A stretch of DNA of 64,000 nucleotides from Clostridia bacterium. Its GTDB lineage: Bacteria; Bacillota; Clostridia; Christensenellales; Pumilibacteraceae. Below are positions 25,833 through 33,663 of this stretch, piece by piece (the stretch's first letter is position 1; each line of letters starts with the position of its first letter). The stretch spans positions 1 through 64,000 of the forward strand of contig JAAWDP010000009.1 of the NCBI GenBank assembly GCA_022793815.1. The letters are read 5' to 3'. Both the position numbers and the translations under genes were made by a program. The notes under the pieces were generated by a model. It saw nothing but the letters and a program-made list of their open reading frames with translations, did not search any database and was not told where the DNA came from.

Positions 25833-26447
25833 ATGCCCGATAACAGCGAAAACAAAAATACCGACCCGTTCGGAAAAGACGCCGTACCCGCTTTCAAGCC
25901 GTCGCACGATAAGAACAGGCCGCCGCTCAAACCGTCGAAAAAAATTGCCTATGCCGCAGCGGCGACGGCGATTGCGTCGGTTGCTTCCGTAATAACGGTT
26001 TATCTTCCCGTCAGGATAATGCCGCTCGTGCTTGCGTCGTTCTGCTTTTTTCTCGCCGCGGTGAAGTGCGGTATTGTCTACGGAATAATCGCCGCCGCCG
26101 CGACTGCGCTCATAACTTTCGCATGCGGAGGGCTGAGCACTTCGTTCATACTTCTGTGCGTCTGCTTTTTCCCTTACTCTCTGCTATGCTTCTTTCTCAA
26201 AAAGTTCGGTTACCGCAAACCTCTTCATGCTCTTATACGCGCGCTGTCTGCGATTGCACTTGCAAACGCCGCGCTCGTCGCCGCTTATTTCATAGCGAAA
26301 TATACCGTGCTTACGGGCATGGATATAGTTGCAGGCGTGGGCAAAGCGGGCTACGCGGCGGCGGCAGTCATGGTAAGCGTGGCAGCCCTAATCACGGACT
26401 TTCTGTTTGTTTTGTGCGATAAAGTGATTACGCCGAAAATAAAATAG
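25833..26447 (+). CDS. Polytopic membrane protein of the DUF5685 cluster
   Basis: A 204-residue protein. After a 35-residue polar N-terminus there are about six hydrophobic helices (from KIAYAAAATAIASVASVITV to SVAALITDFLFVLCDKV). The pattern of small helices resembles S components of ECF transporters or DUF2232-type proteins, but no defining motif is seen. The ATG at 25833 overlaps the end of the upstream gene, which implies translational coupling, and no independent ribosome site is visible. It is last in the trio and is followed by a terminator. Confidence 0.72.
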   Translation: MPDNSENKNTDPFGKDAVPAFKPSHDKNRPPLKPSKKIAYAAAATAIASVASVITVYLPVRIMPLVLASFCFFLAAVKCGIVYGIIAAAATALITFACGGLSTSFILLCVCFFPYSLLCFFLKKFGYRKPLHALIRALSAIALANAALVAAYFIAKYTVLTGMDIVAGVGKAGYAAAAVMVSVAALITDFLFVLCDKVITPKIK

Positions 26448-26451
26448 CGTA

Positions 26452-26479
26452 AACGGGTTGTCGTTCAATCCGTTTTTTT
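26452..26479 (+). terminator. Terminator of the DUF5685 cluster
   Basis: Stem AACGGGTTG/CAATCCGTT with one G-T pair, then seven T's. Confidence 0.8.
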
Positions 26480-26501
26480 ATTATAATTCGGCGCTCTTCG
26501 G

Positions 26502-26530
26502 TTGACAATTTGCATGTGAAATCGTATAAT
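26502..26530 (+). promoter_or_regulatory. Consensus promoter of the coiled-coil gene
   Basis: TTGACA (26502-26507), 17-bp spacer, TATAAT (26525-26530). Confidence 0.9.
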
Positions 26531-26600
26531 CTCGATAAAAGAAAACACATTTTTGCTTTTTGAAAATCAAACTCGGCATGAGAGCAAAGGAGAGTAAAAA

Positions 26601-26834
26601 ATGACAAGAAACAAGAGCAAACTCAAAAAAGCCATCGAACGCAGCCGTTTGGAAATCGAGAATCTGGAAAGAAAACTCAGCCGTTCGCAGGTGGCGATAA
26701 TAGAAGCCATTATTTCCCAGACCAAACCGAGCGACGCCGAAGTGAAATATTTCCGCACATACGCCGCGCTTATAGACGTGGAACGCGAGAATCTGCAAAA
26801 ACTTGTAGCCGAGTTGGAATCACTCGGGCTTTAA
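26601..26834 (+). CDS. Small coiled-coil protein, unknown function
   Basis: A 77-residue, highly charged protein, helical throughout. Heptad-like leucines (KAIERSRLEIENLERKLSRS) suggest a coiled coil. It has no Cys, no signal and no membrane segment. AAGGAG stands before the ATG, and a full consensus promoter 70 bp upstream suggests good expression. It precedes the rpmG-secE-nusG operon, where tuf often lies in other bacteria. I recognise no family. Confidence 0.75.
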   Translation: MTRNKSKLKKAIERSRLEIENLERKLSRSQVAIIEAIISQTKPSDAEVKYFRTYAALIDVERENLQKLVAELESLGL

Positions 26835-26862
26835 ACATCTTTGCGCAACAACCGTATTTTGC

Positions 26863-26891
26863 TTGACAAGCCCTTGCTATTATGCTATTAT
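26863..26891 (+). promoter_or_regulatory. Promoter of the rpmG-secE-nusG operon
   Basis: TTGACA (26863-26868), 17-bp spacer, TATTAT (26886-26891). Confidence 0.85.
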
Positions 26892-26947
26892 TATAAAGCA
26901 CCACTGAATTTGGGTGGTGTTTTTGACTGTGACGAGGAGATAAAGAC

Positions 26948-27097
26948 ATGAGAACACGTATCACACTTGCCTGCACCGAGTGCAAACAGCGCAACTACGA
27001 CAATATGAAGAACAAGAAAAACGACCCCGACAGGTTGGAATTCAACAAGTATTGCCGTTTCTGCAAGAAGCACACCCTTCACAAAGAAACGAAGTAA
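26948..27097 (+). CDS. rpmG: 50S ribosomal protein L33
   Basis: A 49-residue L33 of the zinc-binding type: [17 protein letters not shown] gives the first Cys pair and [14 protein letters not shown] the second. It is a late-assembly protein of the large subunit near the E site. GAGGAG precedes the ATG. It is the first gene of the rpmG-secE-nusG operon, the usual clostridial order. Confidence 0.97.
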   Translation: MRTRITLACTECKQRNYDNMKNKKNDPDRLEFNKYCRFCKKHTLHKETK

Positions 27098-27115
27098 CTT
27101 TGCGGGAGAGTAGTT

Positions 27116-27451
27116 ATGGCAAAGAATAACAACAATAACAACAACGGAGCAAAAGCCGCCGTCAAAGGCGAGGCGCCCAAGAAAAAGCGCAGCGTCGGAC
27201 GTTGGTTCAGAGAGCTTTTTTCCGAGCTTAAAAAGGTAACGTGGCCGACGTTTCTTACCGTCGTAAAACAGACGGGCGTCGTGCTTTTGGTTACGCTTTT
27301 CTTCCTGCTCGTGCTCATGGGCATGGACGCATTGCTCGGTTGGCTTTACAAACTGCTCGTTTCGGGACTTACGGCGGAAAGCCTGTCGCCGCTCACGGCG
27401 TTTATGGGCGGATTGCCGTCGCATATTCCGCTTCTCGGAGGGTTGCTATGA
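27116..27451 (+). CDS. secE: Preprotein translocase subunit SecE
   Basis: A 111-residue single-span SecE. The amphipathic segment RWFRELFSELKKVTWPTFLT is the family signature, followed by one transmembrane helix at about 53-76. With SecY and SecG it forms the protein-conducting channel. The N-terminus carries seven asparagines in a row, and the C-terminal tail after the helix is longer than usual. GGGAG precedes the ATG. The stop overlaps the nusG start (ATGA). Confidence 0.95.
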   Translation: MAKNNNNNNNGAKAAVKGEAPKKKRSVGRWFRELFSELKKVTWPTFLTVVKQTGVVLLVTLFFLLVLMGMDALLGWLYKLLVSGLTAESLSPLTAFMGGLPSHIPLLGGLL

Positions 27452-27993
27452 ACCTCGAAAACATAGGCTCGCCCGAACCCCGTTGGTACGTGCTTCATAC
27501 GTACAGCGGCTATGAGAACATGGTCAAAGATAACCTCGTAATGGTGTTCAAAAAGAACAATCTTACGGAAAGACTGTTCGACATATCCATTCCCATGGAG
27601 GACGTGGTGGAAGAAAAGAACGGCAAACGCAAAGTCGTTCAGCGCAAAATGTTTCCGTCCTACGTGCTCATAAAAATGATTTACGACAACAGCATGTGGC
27701 ACATAATAACCAACACGCGCGGCGTAACGGGTTTCGTCGGTCCGCAGGGCAGACCTCTGCCGCTCACCGAAGACGAGGTTAAGCGCATGCACCTCGAAAA
27801 ACCGCCCGTCAGCGAAATCAAGTTTGCCGTCGGAGATACCGTCAAGGTCATCGAAGGCGCGCTCGAAGGTTTCGTCGGCGTCGTGGAAACGCTGGATTTG
27901 GACAATTACAAGTGCCGCGTGAACGTGTCCATGTTCGGACGCGAAACTCCCGTCGATTTGGAACTCAACCAGATAGAAGCCGTCGAGGAGTAA
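27448..27993 (+). CDS. nusG: Transcription termination/antitermination factor NusG
   Basis: A 181-residue NusG. The NGN domain begins PRWYVLHTYSGYENMVKDNL and contains FPSYVLIKM and NTRGVTGFVG; the KOW domain lies at the C-terminus (FAVGDTVKVIEGALEGFVG). It binds RNA polymerase and affects elongation, pausing and Rho action. The start overlaps the secE stop, with GGAGG just upstream. Confidence 0.97.
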   Translation: MNLENIGSPEPRWYVLHTYSGYENMVKDNLVMVFKKNNLTERLFDISIPMEDVVEEKNGKRKVVQRKMFPSYVLIKMIYDNSMWHIITNTRGVTGFVGPQGRPLPLTEDEVKRMHLEKPPVSEIKFAVGDTVKVIEGALEGFVGVVETLDLDNYKCRVNVSMFGRETPVDLELNQIEAVEE

Positions 27994-28082
27994 TTACTTA
28001 TTCAAACAACAACAGGAGAAAGCCGAAAGACTTTCGTTCGTACTGCGATTGTAAATAAATTTTTTACAAGGAGAACAAAACC

Positions 28083-28508
28083 ATGGCAAAGAAATTGCAA
28101 GCGGTTGTAAAATTGCAGCTGCCCGCAGGTAAAGCCACACCGGGACCTCCCGTCGGTTCGTCGCTCGGACCCCACGGTATCAATATTCCGGGCTTTACCA
28201 AAGAGTTCAATGAAAGAACAAGAGGTCAGGAGGGACTCATAATCCCCTGCGTAATTTCGATTTTCGCAGACCACTCGTTCACGTTCGTGCTTAAAACCCC
28301 GCCTGCTCCCGTGCTTATCAAAAAGGCATGCAAGATAGAAAGCGGCTCGGCAAAGCCGAACAAAGACAAAGTCGCCACCATAACCAAAGCGCAGATTAAG
28401 GAAATAGCCGAGCAGAAAATGCCCGACCTCAACGCCGCGTCTTTGGAAACGGCAATGAGTATGATAGCAGGTACCGCCCGCAGCATGGGTGTTACCGTGG
28501 TCGATTGA
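28083..28508 (+). CDS. rplK: 50S ribosomal protein L11
   Basis: A 141-residue L11. The N-terminal domain has the [15 protein letters not shown] proline-rich signature and [11 protein letters not shown]; the C-terminal domain binds the GTPase-associated centre of 23S rRNA (ends [16 protein letters not shown]). Ribosome site AAGGAG is well placed. An 89-bp gap after nusG holds a TTGTAAA/TTTACAA inverted repeat but no terminator. Confidence 0.98.
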   Translation: MAKKLQAVVKLQLPAGKATPGPPVGSSLGPHGINIPGFTKEFNERTRGQEGLIIPCVISIFADHSFTFVLKTPPAPVLIKKACKIESGSAKPNKDKVATITKAQIKEIAEQKMPDLNAASLETAMSMIAGTARSMGVTVVD

Positions 28509-28519
28509 GGAGGGGTGAT

Positions 28520-29209
28520 ATGAAACACGGAAAGAAATACCGCGCTTCCGAAAAAGAAGTCGATTTGAGCGTAGCATACGAAGTAAACGACGCCGTAAAC
28601 AATGTAATAGCCACCGCCAAGGCGAAGTTCGACGAAACCGTGGAACTTCACGTGCGCCTCGGCGTAGACCCCAGACAGGCTGACCAGCAGGTCCGCGGCA
28701 CGGTAGTGCTCCCCAACGGAACAGGTAAAACGGTTAAAGTGCTTGTCATAGCCAAGGGCGAAAAAGCCGATATAGCGACCAAAGCGGGAGCGGATATAGT
28801 CGGAGCGGAAGAAATAATCGCGAAGATTCTCAACGAAGGTTTCCTCGATTTCGACGTCTGCATAACCTCGCCCGATATGATGGGTCAGATGGGTCGCGTA
28901 GCGAAGATACTCGGACCCCGCGGTCTTATGCCTTCGCCCAAGTCCGGCACCGTTACCATGGACGTCGCAAAAGCGATTGCCGACACCAAAGCAGGTAAGG
29001 TCGAATACCGCGTCGACAAGACGGCTATCATTCACTGCCCGATAGGCAAAAAGTCTTTCGGCACGGAGAAGCTCGCCGAAAACCTCAACGCGCTTATGGA
29101 AGCCATCGTCAAGGCGAAACCCGCGGCGGCAAAGGGCACCTATATCAAAAGCGTTTACTGCGCTTCCACAATGGGTCCCGGCGTAAAAGTCAACTACCGC
29201 GTCAACTAA
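28520..29209 (+). CDS. rplA: 50S ribosomal protein L1
   Basis: A 229-residue L1 with [15 protein letters not shown] at the N-terminus and the [15 protein letters not shown] signature. It binds the L1 stalk and in many bacteria represses its own operon. The ATG at 28520 follows GAGGAGG; an in-frame TTG at 28505 overlaps rplK and is rejected. Confidence 0.98.
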   Translation: MKHGKKYRASEKEVDLSVAYEVNDAVNNVIATAKAKFDETVELHVRLGVDPRQADQQVRGTVVLPNGTGKTVKVLVIAKGEKADIATKAGADIVGAEEIIAKILNEGFLDFDVCITSPDMMGQMGRVAKILGPRGLMPSPKSGTVTMDVAKAIADTKAGKVEYRVDKTAIIHCPIGKKSFGTEKLAENLNALMEAIVKAKPAAAKGTYIKSVYCASTMGPGVKVNYRVN

Positions 29210-29399
29210 TCATTTTGTCGGTCAATGCCCGTAAAAGCGGGCGAAAACAATATACAGCCTTTCGTAGAAAACAAGTGCCGCATGCGGCGTAATGGAAATC
29301 TCGTTTCCGCTTGTCGAGGAAGATACTTTAAACCTGACACGGTTTTTCATCGGCCTCGCTTGTTTTCGGGGCCGATTTTTTAAAGGAGGTAAAAACAAA
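29210..29399 (+). promoter_or_regulatory. Ribosomal protein L10 leader with attenuator
   Basis: The 190-nt gap before rplJ lacks a reading frame with support. It ends in an intrinsic terminator (ATCGGCC at 29349-29355, GGCCGAT at 29370-29376, then T's) immediately before the rplJ ribosome site. That position fits the L10 leader family, in which the L10-L7/L12 complex binds the leader and controls its own expression. The L10-binding kink-turn was not verified. Confidence 0.65.
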
Positions 29400-29891
29400 G
29401 TGTCCGAACTCATCAAAAAGCAGAAAGAAGAACAAGTCAACGCGCTTGCCGAGAAATTCTCAAAAGCCAAAGGCATAGTGCTTGTCGACTACCGCGGAAT
29501 GACGGTTGCCGAAGACACCGCGCTCAGAAACGAACTCAGAAAAGAGAACGTCGAGTACAAGGTCATCAAAAACCGTATTATGCTCCGCGCATTCGACAAA
29601 GTCGGCTATAAAGGACTCGACGAAGTTTTGCAAGGCACTACCGCAGTCGCCATTTCTTACGAAGACCCCGTCGTTCCCGCAAAGATTCTTTCGGATAACG
29701 CACGCAAAGTCAACAAGACCAAGTTGAAAGGCGGCGTAGTCGAAGGCAGCATAATGGACGAAAAGCAAATCGCCGCAGTCGCGTCGATACCGTCCAAAGC
29801 AACTTTGCTCGGTCAGCTCGTCGGATTGCTCACTTCGCCCATGCGCTCGCTCGCGGTCGCAGTCAGCGAAGTCGCAAAGAAAAACGCTTGA
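29400..29891 (+). CDS. rplJ: 50S ribosomal protein L10
   Basis: A 163-residue L10 starting at a GTG (29400), nine bases after AAAGGAGGT. KAKGIVLVDYRGMTVAEDT and LRKENVEYKVIKNRIM are typical. It forms the base of the stalk and binds L7/L12 dimers through its C-terminal helix. The longer frame from 29292 runs through the leader hairpin and is not used. Confidence 0.97.
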   Translation: MSELIKKQKEEQVNALAEKFSKAKGIVLVDYRGMTVAEDTALRNELRKENVEYKVIKNRIMLRAFDKVGYKGLDEVLQGTTAVAISYEDPVVPAKILSDNARKVNKTKLKGGVVEGSIMDEKQIAAVASIPSKATLLGQLVGLLTSPMRSLAVAVSEVAKKNA

Positions 29892-30008
29892 CTTTAAAGC
29901 GGTGCAATCAAACAGCCGTTTGAAAACGGCTTAAAACAAAAAGCATACTACCCGTATTCCGACGGGAAAATCGGAAAAACAAAAAATATTTATCGGAGGA
30001 TAATCAAA

Positions 30009-30386
30009 ATGGCAGATTTGAATAAACTGTTGGAAGAAGTTAAAGGCATGACCGTTCTCGAGCTCAACGAGTTCGTGAAAATGATAGAGGAAGAATTCGG
30101 CGTTAGCGCTGCCGCAATGGCAGTTGCCGCTCCCGCGGCAGGCGGCGCGGCTGCCGCTCCCGCAGAGGAAGAGCAGACCGAGTTCACCGTAGTCCTCAAA
30201 GACATCGGACCGAACAAGATACCCGTTATCAAAGTAGTCCGCGAAGCAACCGGTCTCGGACTCGGCGAAGCGAAAGCGCTCGTCGACGCCGCTCCGTCCA
30301 ACGTAAAAGAGGGTCTGAACAAAGACGCCGCAACCGAACTCGTAAACAAGTTCAAGGAAGTCGGCGCTACCGCGGAAATGAAATAA
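30009..30386 (+). CDS. rplL: 50S ribosomal protein L7/L12
   Basis: A 125-residue stalk protein. The N-terminal dimerisation helices are followed by an Ala-rich hinge ([16 protein letters not shown]) and the C-terminal factor-binding domain ([20 protein letters not shown]). Ribosome site CGGAGG. It is followed by a strong terminator rather than by rpoB. Confidence 0.98.
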   Translation: MADLNKLLEEVKGMTVLELNEFVKMIEEEFGVSAAAMAVAAPAAGGAAAAPAEEEQTEFTVVLKDIGPNKIPVIKVVREATGLGLGEAKALVDAAPSNVKEGLNKDAATELVNKFKEVGATAEMK

Positions 30387-30412
30387 TCCGCCTCTCTCTT
30401 CGAATCGAAGTC

Positions 30413-30446
30413 AAACACCCGTATGCACTGCATACGGGTGTTTTGT
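30413..30446 (+). terminator. Strong terminator after rplL
   Basis: Stem AAACACCCGTATGC/GCATACGGGTGTTT with a 3-nt loop and TTTTG. It may act weakly for lgt on the other strand. Confidence 0.88.
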
Positions 30447-30473
30447 TGCTTATTGTGTTAAACCGTGCTTTCG

Positions 30474-31433
30474 TTATTGCGTCAAACCCCCGTCGGGTGC
30501 TTTCGGTTGCTCTTGCACTTCGTTTGCGGTATCCGTTTCTTCCGAGCCGTCCGCCTTTTCCGTGATTTCCGCTTCGCCGCTCACGCTTTGTTCGGCGACT
30601 GCGGCGTCCGCGTTTACGCCTCTTTCGGCAAGAGCGTACTCTTTGAACGAACGCCCGATTTTAAGTTTGCCGCAGAACGGAATACGGTCGAAATAGAAGA
30701 TGTAAAAAGCCAGCGCGCCCGCAACCAAAAGCATGAGTATGGATTGCGCTTGCGACGGCGACATTCCGGGTATGAATTCGCCGCGGTGGTCGCCTCGGAA
30801 ATACTCTATTATAAACCGCCATATCGCATAAGAACCGAGATATACGATAAGCTGCAAATCTATACGCTTGAATTTAAACAGCATGAACATGAGCACGCCG
30901 AACAGCACGAACAGGAATACCGCTTCGAATAACTGCGTAGGCAGAACCGAATACGACATGCCGGGGAACTTGACCGCAATGGGAGAAACCGAGGCTTTTC
31001 CGTAGCAGCAGCCCGCAAAGAAACAGCCTATACGTCCGAATCCGTGAGCCAGCGGAATACACGGAGCCATGAGATTGGCGGTTTTCCAGAAATCCTTGCG
31101 CGTGTCGCCCTTAGCGAAAACCGCGGTTATTATAATGAACGCGGCGACGCCGCCTATAAGACCGCCCATAAACGTCATGGAACTGTTGAAGCCGAATTCT
31201 TTGAATCCGCTCTCTATCCAGTCGTAAATCGCCTGATACAGGTTCGCGAATAAAAAGCCTATCACTATCGATATAATGACGCTTGTCGAATAGAAGTTGA
31301 ACGACTTTTCCGACAGTTTGAATTTTTTGGACAGGAAATAGAAAAGCACAATCGCGCACACCAGTCCTATTGCAATCAAAAACCCGTACGTGTAAACGGT
31401 AAGCTTGCCGATTTTGAACAATATTTTATGCAT
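30474..31433 (-). CDS. lgt: Prolipoprotein diacylglyceryl transferase
   Basis: A 319-residue polytopic membrane enzyme that moves a diacylglyceryl group from phosphatidylglycerol to the lipobox cysteine of lipoprotein precursors. The Lgt signature HGFGRIGCFFAGCCYG is present, with YTYGFLIAIG near the N-terminus. About seven membrane helices are seen. An acidic tail of about 50 residues at the C-terminus is an addition to the core. The start at 31433 fits the family, yet no ribosome site is visible and the -10 box lies only six bases upstream, implying a leaderless transcript. One substrate is encoded here (48333-49274). Confidence 0.95.
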   Translation of the reverse strand: MHKILFKIGKLTVYTYGFLIAIGLVCAIVLFYFLSKKFKLSEKSFNFYSTSVIISIVIGFLFANLYQAIYDWIESGFKEFGFNSSMTFMGGLIGGVAAFIIITAVFAKGDTRKDFWKTANLMAPCIPLAHGFGRIGCFFAGCCYGKASVSPIAVKFPGMSYSVLPTQLFEAVFLFVLFGVLMFMLFKFKRIDLQLIVYLGSYAIWRFIIEYFRGDHRGEFIPGMSPSQAQSILMLLVAGALAFYIFYFDRIPFCGKLKIGRSFKEYALAERGVNADAAVAEQSVSGEAEITEKADGSEETDTANEVQEQPKAPDGGLTQ

Positions 31434-31439
31434 GCCTAA

Positions 31440-31469
31440 ATAATAGCACAATCCGCGCCGCCGTGTCAA
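31440..31469 (-). promoter_or_regulatory. Promoter of lgt, leaderless geometry
   Basis: Minus strand TTGACA (31464-31469), 18-bp spacer, TATTAT (31440-31445). The lgt ATG starts seven bases beyond the -10 box. Confidence 0.7.
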
Positions 31470-31494
31470 ATACTTTGCCGCCGTCGGTTGCTTT

Positions 31495-31516
31495 TGCGCG
31501 TTTTATATGCTATAAT
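31495..31516 (+). promoter_or_regulatory. Promoter of the exonuclease gene, leaderless geometry
   Basis: TATAAT at 31511-31516 with an upstream TTGCTT, a 17-bp spacer and TGC before the -10 box. The ATG at 31524 begins eight bases after the -10 box and no ribosome site lies between. Confidence 0.65.
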
Positions 31517-31523
31517 TACATTC

Positions 31524-32774
31524 ATGAAGCACTATAAGAACTACCTCGCACTCGATTTTGAAATGTATAACGCAATGCGCTACTATTCCGTTTGCTGGAT
31601 AGGCGCGCTGTTTACCGACGCCGAAATGAACCCCGTCGAAAAACTGGACGTCAAGGTCAATCCCGATACCCGTCATAAACTGGTCGGCAAGGAACTGAAA
31701 TTTCCGTTCACGTACAAAGATTTGAAAATCCGACCTAAATTCGATAAGGCAAGCCGTACTCTTTTCAAGTATTTGAATACCGATACCCTCGTTGTCGGAC
31801 ATGCCGTGGATAACGATATAAAAATGCTCATGAGCGCATGTGCGCATTACGGCTTGCAGTGTCCCGATTTCGATTACATCGACACCCTCGTTGTCTACGG
31901 GGCTTTAAACGGCTCTTATGCGCAGGTGTCGCTCACTTCTTTGGCGCAAAAATACGGCGTGGAGTTTTCGCCGCACGACCCGTCGCAGGACGCTTTCGCT
32001 ACGCTTTGCGTGCTGAAAAGAATGCTGGAAGAAAGCGGTGAAACATTGCAGACGCTCGCGGACAAACACGCTCTCTGCGTGGGAAAAGTGCGCGGCGGAC
32101 TGGTCAGAAAATGCACCGCAGACTGTATGGTTTCGCGTGCGCGCGAACATATAGACAACTATAATGCAGTGTTCGATGCCGCGAACGAAACCGCGTCCGA
32201 CGATACATCAAAGCCTCTCGGCGGCAAAAAAATCGCGCTGGACTTGAAACTCATGACCTCGCAAAATCTTTACGACCTCGTAAAATGGATAGTCGAAAGC
32301 GGCGGCAAAATAGTTTACGAGCCGCACGGCGCGGACTTCACTCTCACGGGTTCGCTCATCGAAGGCGACGAAAAAAACATGCGGCTCGTCGACTTCGCGG
32401 GAAAGTATAAACTGCCCGAAAGTGTCCGCGACGGGCTGGATTTTTACCCGAATAAAGTCGTACTGAAAAGCGGCGAAACCTGTTCTTTTTCCCAATATCT
32501 CAAATCCAAAGCGGGCGTAAACGGAAGCGGCGGCACTGCTTATTGTTTCGTCCGCGGCATAGAACGCCGCTTCGAGTTCGAGCAAATCGCCTGTCGGGTG
32601 CTTGCGTCGGGCAACAGAATATGCACAATGCCCGACAAACGCGCCGTTCTCGTCATAGACTCGCAGGCAGACCTGAAAGACACATCCGACATAAAGGTGC
32701 GCAAGTTCGCCGCTTGCGGAGCAAAGCGCACCGTCACCCTCGACGAACTGAAAAAATCGCTAAGGGGAGATTAA
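31524..32774 (+). CDS. DEDDh 3'-5' exonuclease domain protein (DnaQ-like)
   Basis: A 416-residue protein. Residues 5-165 form a DnaQ-type exonuclease: D11 and E13 in ALDFEM, D98 in GHAVDNDIKML, H151 and D156 in HDPSQDAF, the full set of metal-binding and catalytic residues. The C-terminal half is not DnaQ-like. A segment at about 230-290 (GGKKIALDLKLMTSQNLYDLVK and on) resembles a BRCT fold, as in some stand-alone DnaQ homologues; the remainder is unassigned. It probably trims DNA or RNA ends in repair. The start at 31524 has no ribosome site, matching a leaderless mRNA. Confidence 0.8.
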   Translation: MKHYKNYLALDFEMYNAMRYYSVCWIGALFTDAEMNPVEKLDVKVNPDTRHKLVGKELKFPFTYKDLKIRPKFDKASRTLFKYLNTDTLVVGHAVDNDIKMLMSACAHYGLQCPDFDYIDTLVVYGALNGSYAQVSLTSLAQKYGVEFSPHDPSQDAFATLCVLKRMLEESGETLQTLADKHALCVGKVRGGLVRKCTADCMVSRAREHIDNYNAVFDAANETASDDTSKPLGGKKIALDLKLMTSQNLYDLVKWIVESGGKIVYEPHGADFTLTGSLIEGDEKNMRLVDFAGKYKLPESVRDGLDFYPNKVVLKSGETCSFSQYLKSKAGVNGSGGTAYCFVRGIERRFEFEQIACRVLASGNRICTMPDKRAVLVIDSQADLKDTSDIKVRKFAACGAKRTVTLDELKKSLRGD

Positions 32775-32809
32775 ACAATCCGCTTGACAAAGTAATACGT
32801 CGGGCGCAT

Positions 32810-32842
32810 AAATCGGCAGACCGAGTTTGCCGATTTTTTTTT
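32810..32842 (+). terminator. Terminator of the exonuclease gene
   Basis: Stem AAATCGGCA/TGCCGATTT with a 9-nt loop and nine T's. Confidence 0.88.
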
Positions 32843-32938
32843 GCGCAGCAAAGCAACATGCCCTGTAACATGAAAACGAAAACATACGCAAATCGCACAA
32901 CAAAATAAAAAATGCAATAAAGTAAGTAGAAATTGCAA

Positions 32939-32967
32939 TTGACAGCGCGGGGGGGGGGTTATATAAT
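32939..32967 (+). promoter_or_regulatory. Consensus promoter with ten G in the spacer (possible phase-variable switch)
   Basis: TTGACA (32939-32944), 17-bp spacer, TATAAT (32962-32967). The spacer includes ten consecutive G (32949-32958). Loss or gain of a G by slippage would change the 17-bp spacing and so promoter strength. The geometry is that of the meningococcal porA promoter. Confidence 0.8.
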
Positions 32968-33022
32968 TAGTGTGTCCGATAACCGTATTAAAATGTAAAC
33001 GGAAAATGCACGGAAAGAGGTG

Positions 33023-33196
33023 GTGTTCATTGAGAAAAAGAGGATAGGTTTATTTAATTCCGATTCGCTTTTTTTTGCGATGCCGGCATGGAAAAGCGAG
33101 GTGTATGGGAAAGTAAGAGGGTTTGTAAAAATCGGGCAGCGAATGTCCCCGCCGTGCGATTATCGTCTTACACAGTTACGGGATAACGATTTGTAA
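33023..33196 (+). CDS. Doubtful small ORF in the GH3 leader (57 aa)
   Basis: An open frame with a GTG at 33023 two bases after AGAGG, or an ATT six bases after it. It would encode a basic peptide (IEKKRIGLFNSDSLFFAM and on). It has no recognisable domain and the start is poor. It may be only leader RNA. Confidence 0.2.
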   Translation: MFIEKKRIGLFNSDSLFFAMPAWKSEVYGKVRGFVKIGQRMSPPCDYRLTQLRDNDL

Positions 33197-33222
33197 GAAA
33201 AAGATTATAGAAGGAGAAGAAA

Positions 33223-33651
33223 ATGGACTTTAAAAATTACCTTAAAGACAAGGGCGCAAGGTTCTATGCGGTTTTGGTAACTATGCTTTTGTCATTGGTG
33301 GCTGCCATTGTCTATGCCTGTATTTACGGGAACACCCGTTTTATGTCATGGGTCGGTTTCGGTTTAATGATTGCCGGAGCGATACTCGCAGGCGTGCTTG
33401 TGGCTTTTAAGTTGGAAAAATACGCGCCGACGTTACTGCTCGTAATGAACTTCGTCGGTTTTCTGTTTTATGTGTATTATATATACTTCCACATATCCGT
33501 GGTAATGGTCGGCATACAGGCGTCGGGATTTCCCCCCGAGTTCTTCGTTAATGTCGTATTTTTGGTATTGGCGCTTGCGTCGAGCGTGGCAAGTATATTC
33601 ATGCCTTTGAAAAAAGGCTCGGAGCAATCGGCATACGCTTCGGCACAATAA
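33223..33651 (+). CDS. Small four-helix membrane protein beside the surface GH3
   Basis: A 142-residue protein with four hydrophobic helices (about 15-36, 43-64, 70-92 and 105-128) and a short polar tail. No known motif is seen. GAAGGAGAAG precedes the ATG. It starts 13 bases upstream of the membrane-anchored GH3 gene and shares its promoter, so it may help to anchor or organise that enzyme. This is inference from position. Confidence 0.75.
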   Translation: MDFKNYLKDKGARFYAVLVTMLLSLVAAIVYACIYGNTRFMSWVGFGLMIAGAILAGVLVAFKLEKYAPTLLLVMNFVGFLFYVYYIYFHISVVMVGIQASGFPPEFFVNVVFLVLALASSVASIFMPLKKGSEQSAYASAQ

Positions 33652-33663
33652 GGAGATAGGATA

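Larger units (their letters stand above)
32843..33222. other. Promoter and long leader of the surface GH3 genes
   Basis: A 380-bp stretch. It holds an AT-rich upstream part, the poly-G promoter (32939-32967) and a leader of about 250 nt with a doubtful 57-codon frame (33023-33196) and a CTTACA/TGTAAG inverted repeat (33170-33196). Confidence 0.6.

Noticed and set aside
27116..27150. AAC/AAT repeat as a microsatellite switch in secE
   Set aside because: The repeat is mixed AAC/AAT codons in frame; changes would only alter the number of Asn residues, so no on/off effect.
29292..29399. N-terminal extension of L10 from an ATG at 29292
   Set aside because: It would read through the leader terminator; the GTG at 29400 has a perfect ribosome site and gives the normal L10 N-terminus.
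32784..32812. TTGACA followed by CATAAA just before the exonuclease terminator, as a second small RNA
   Set aside because: The -10 box is poor and the RNA would consist only of the terminator hairpin.
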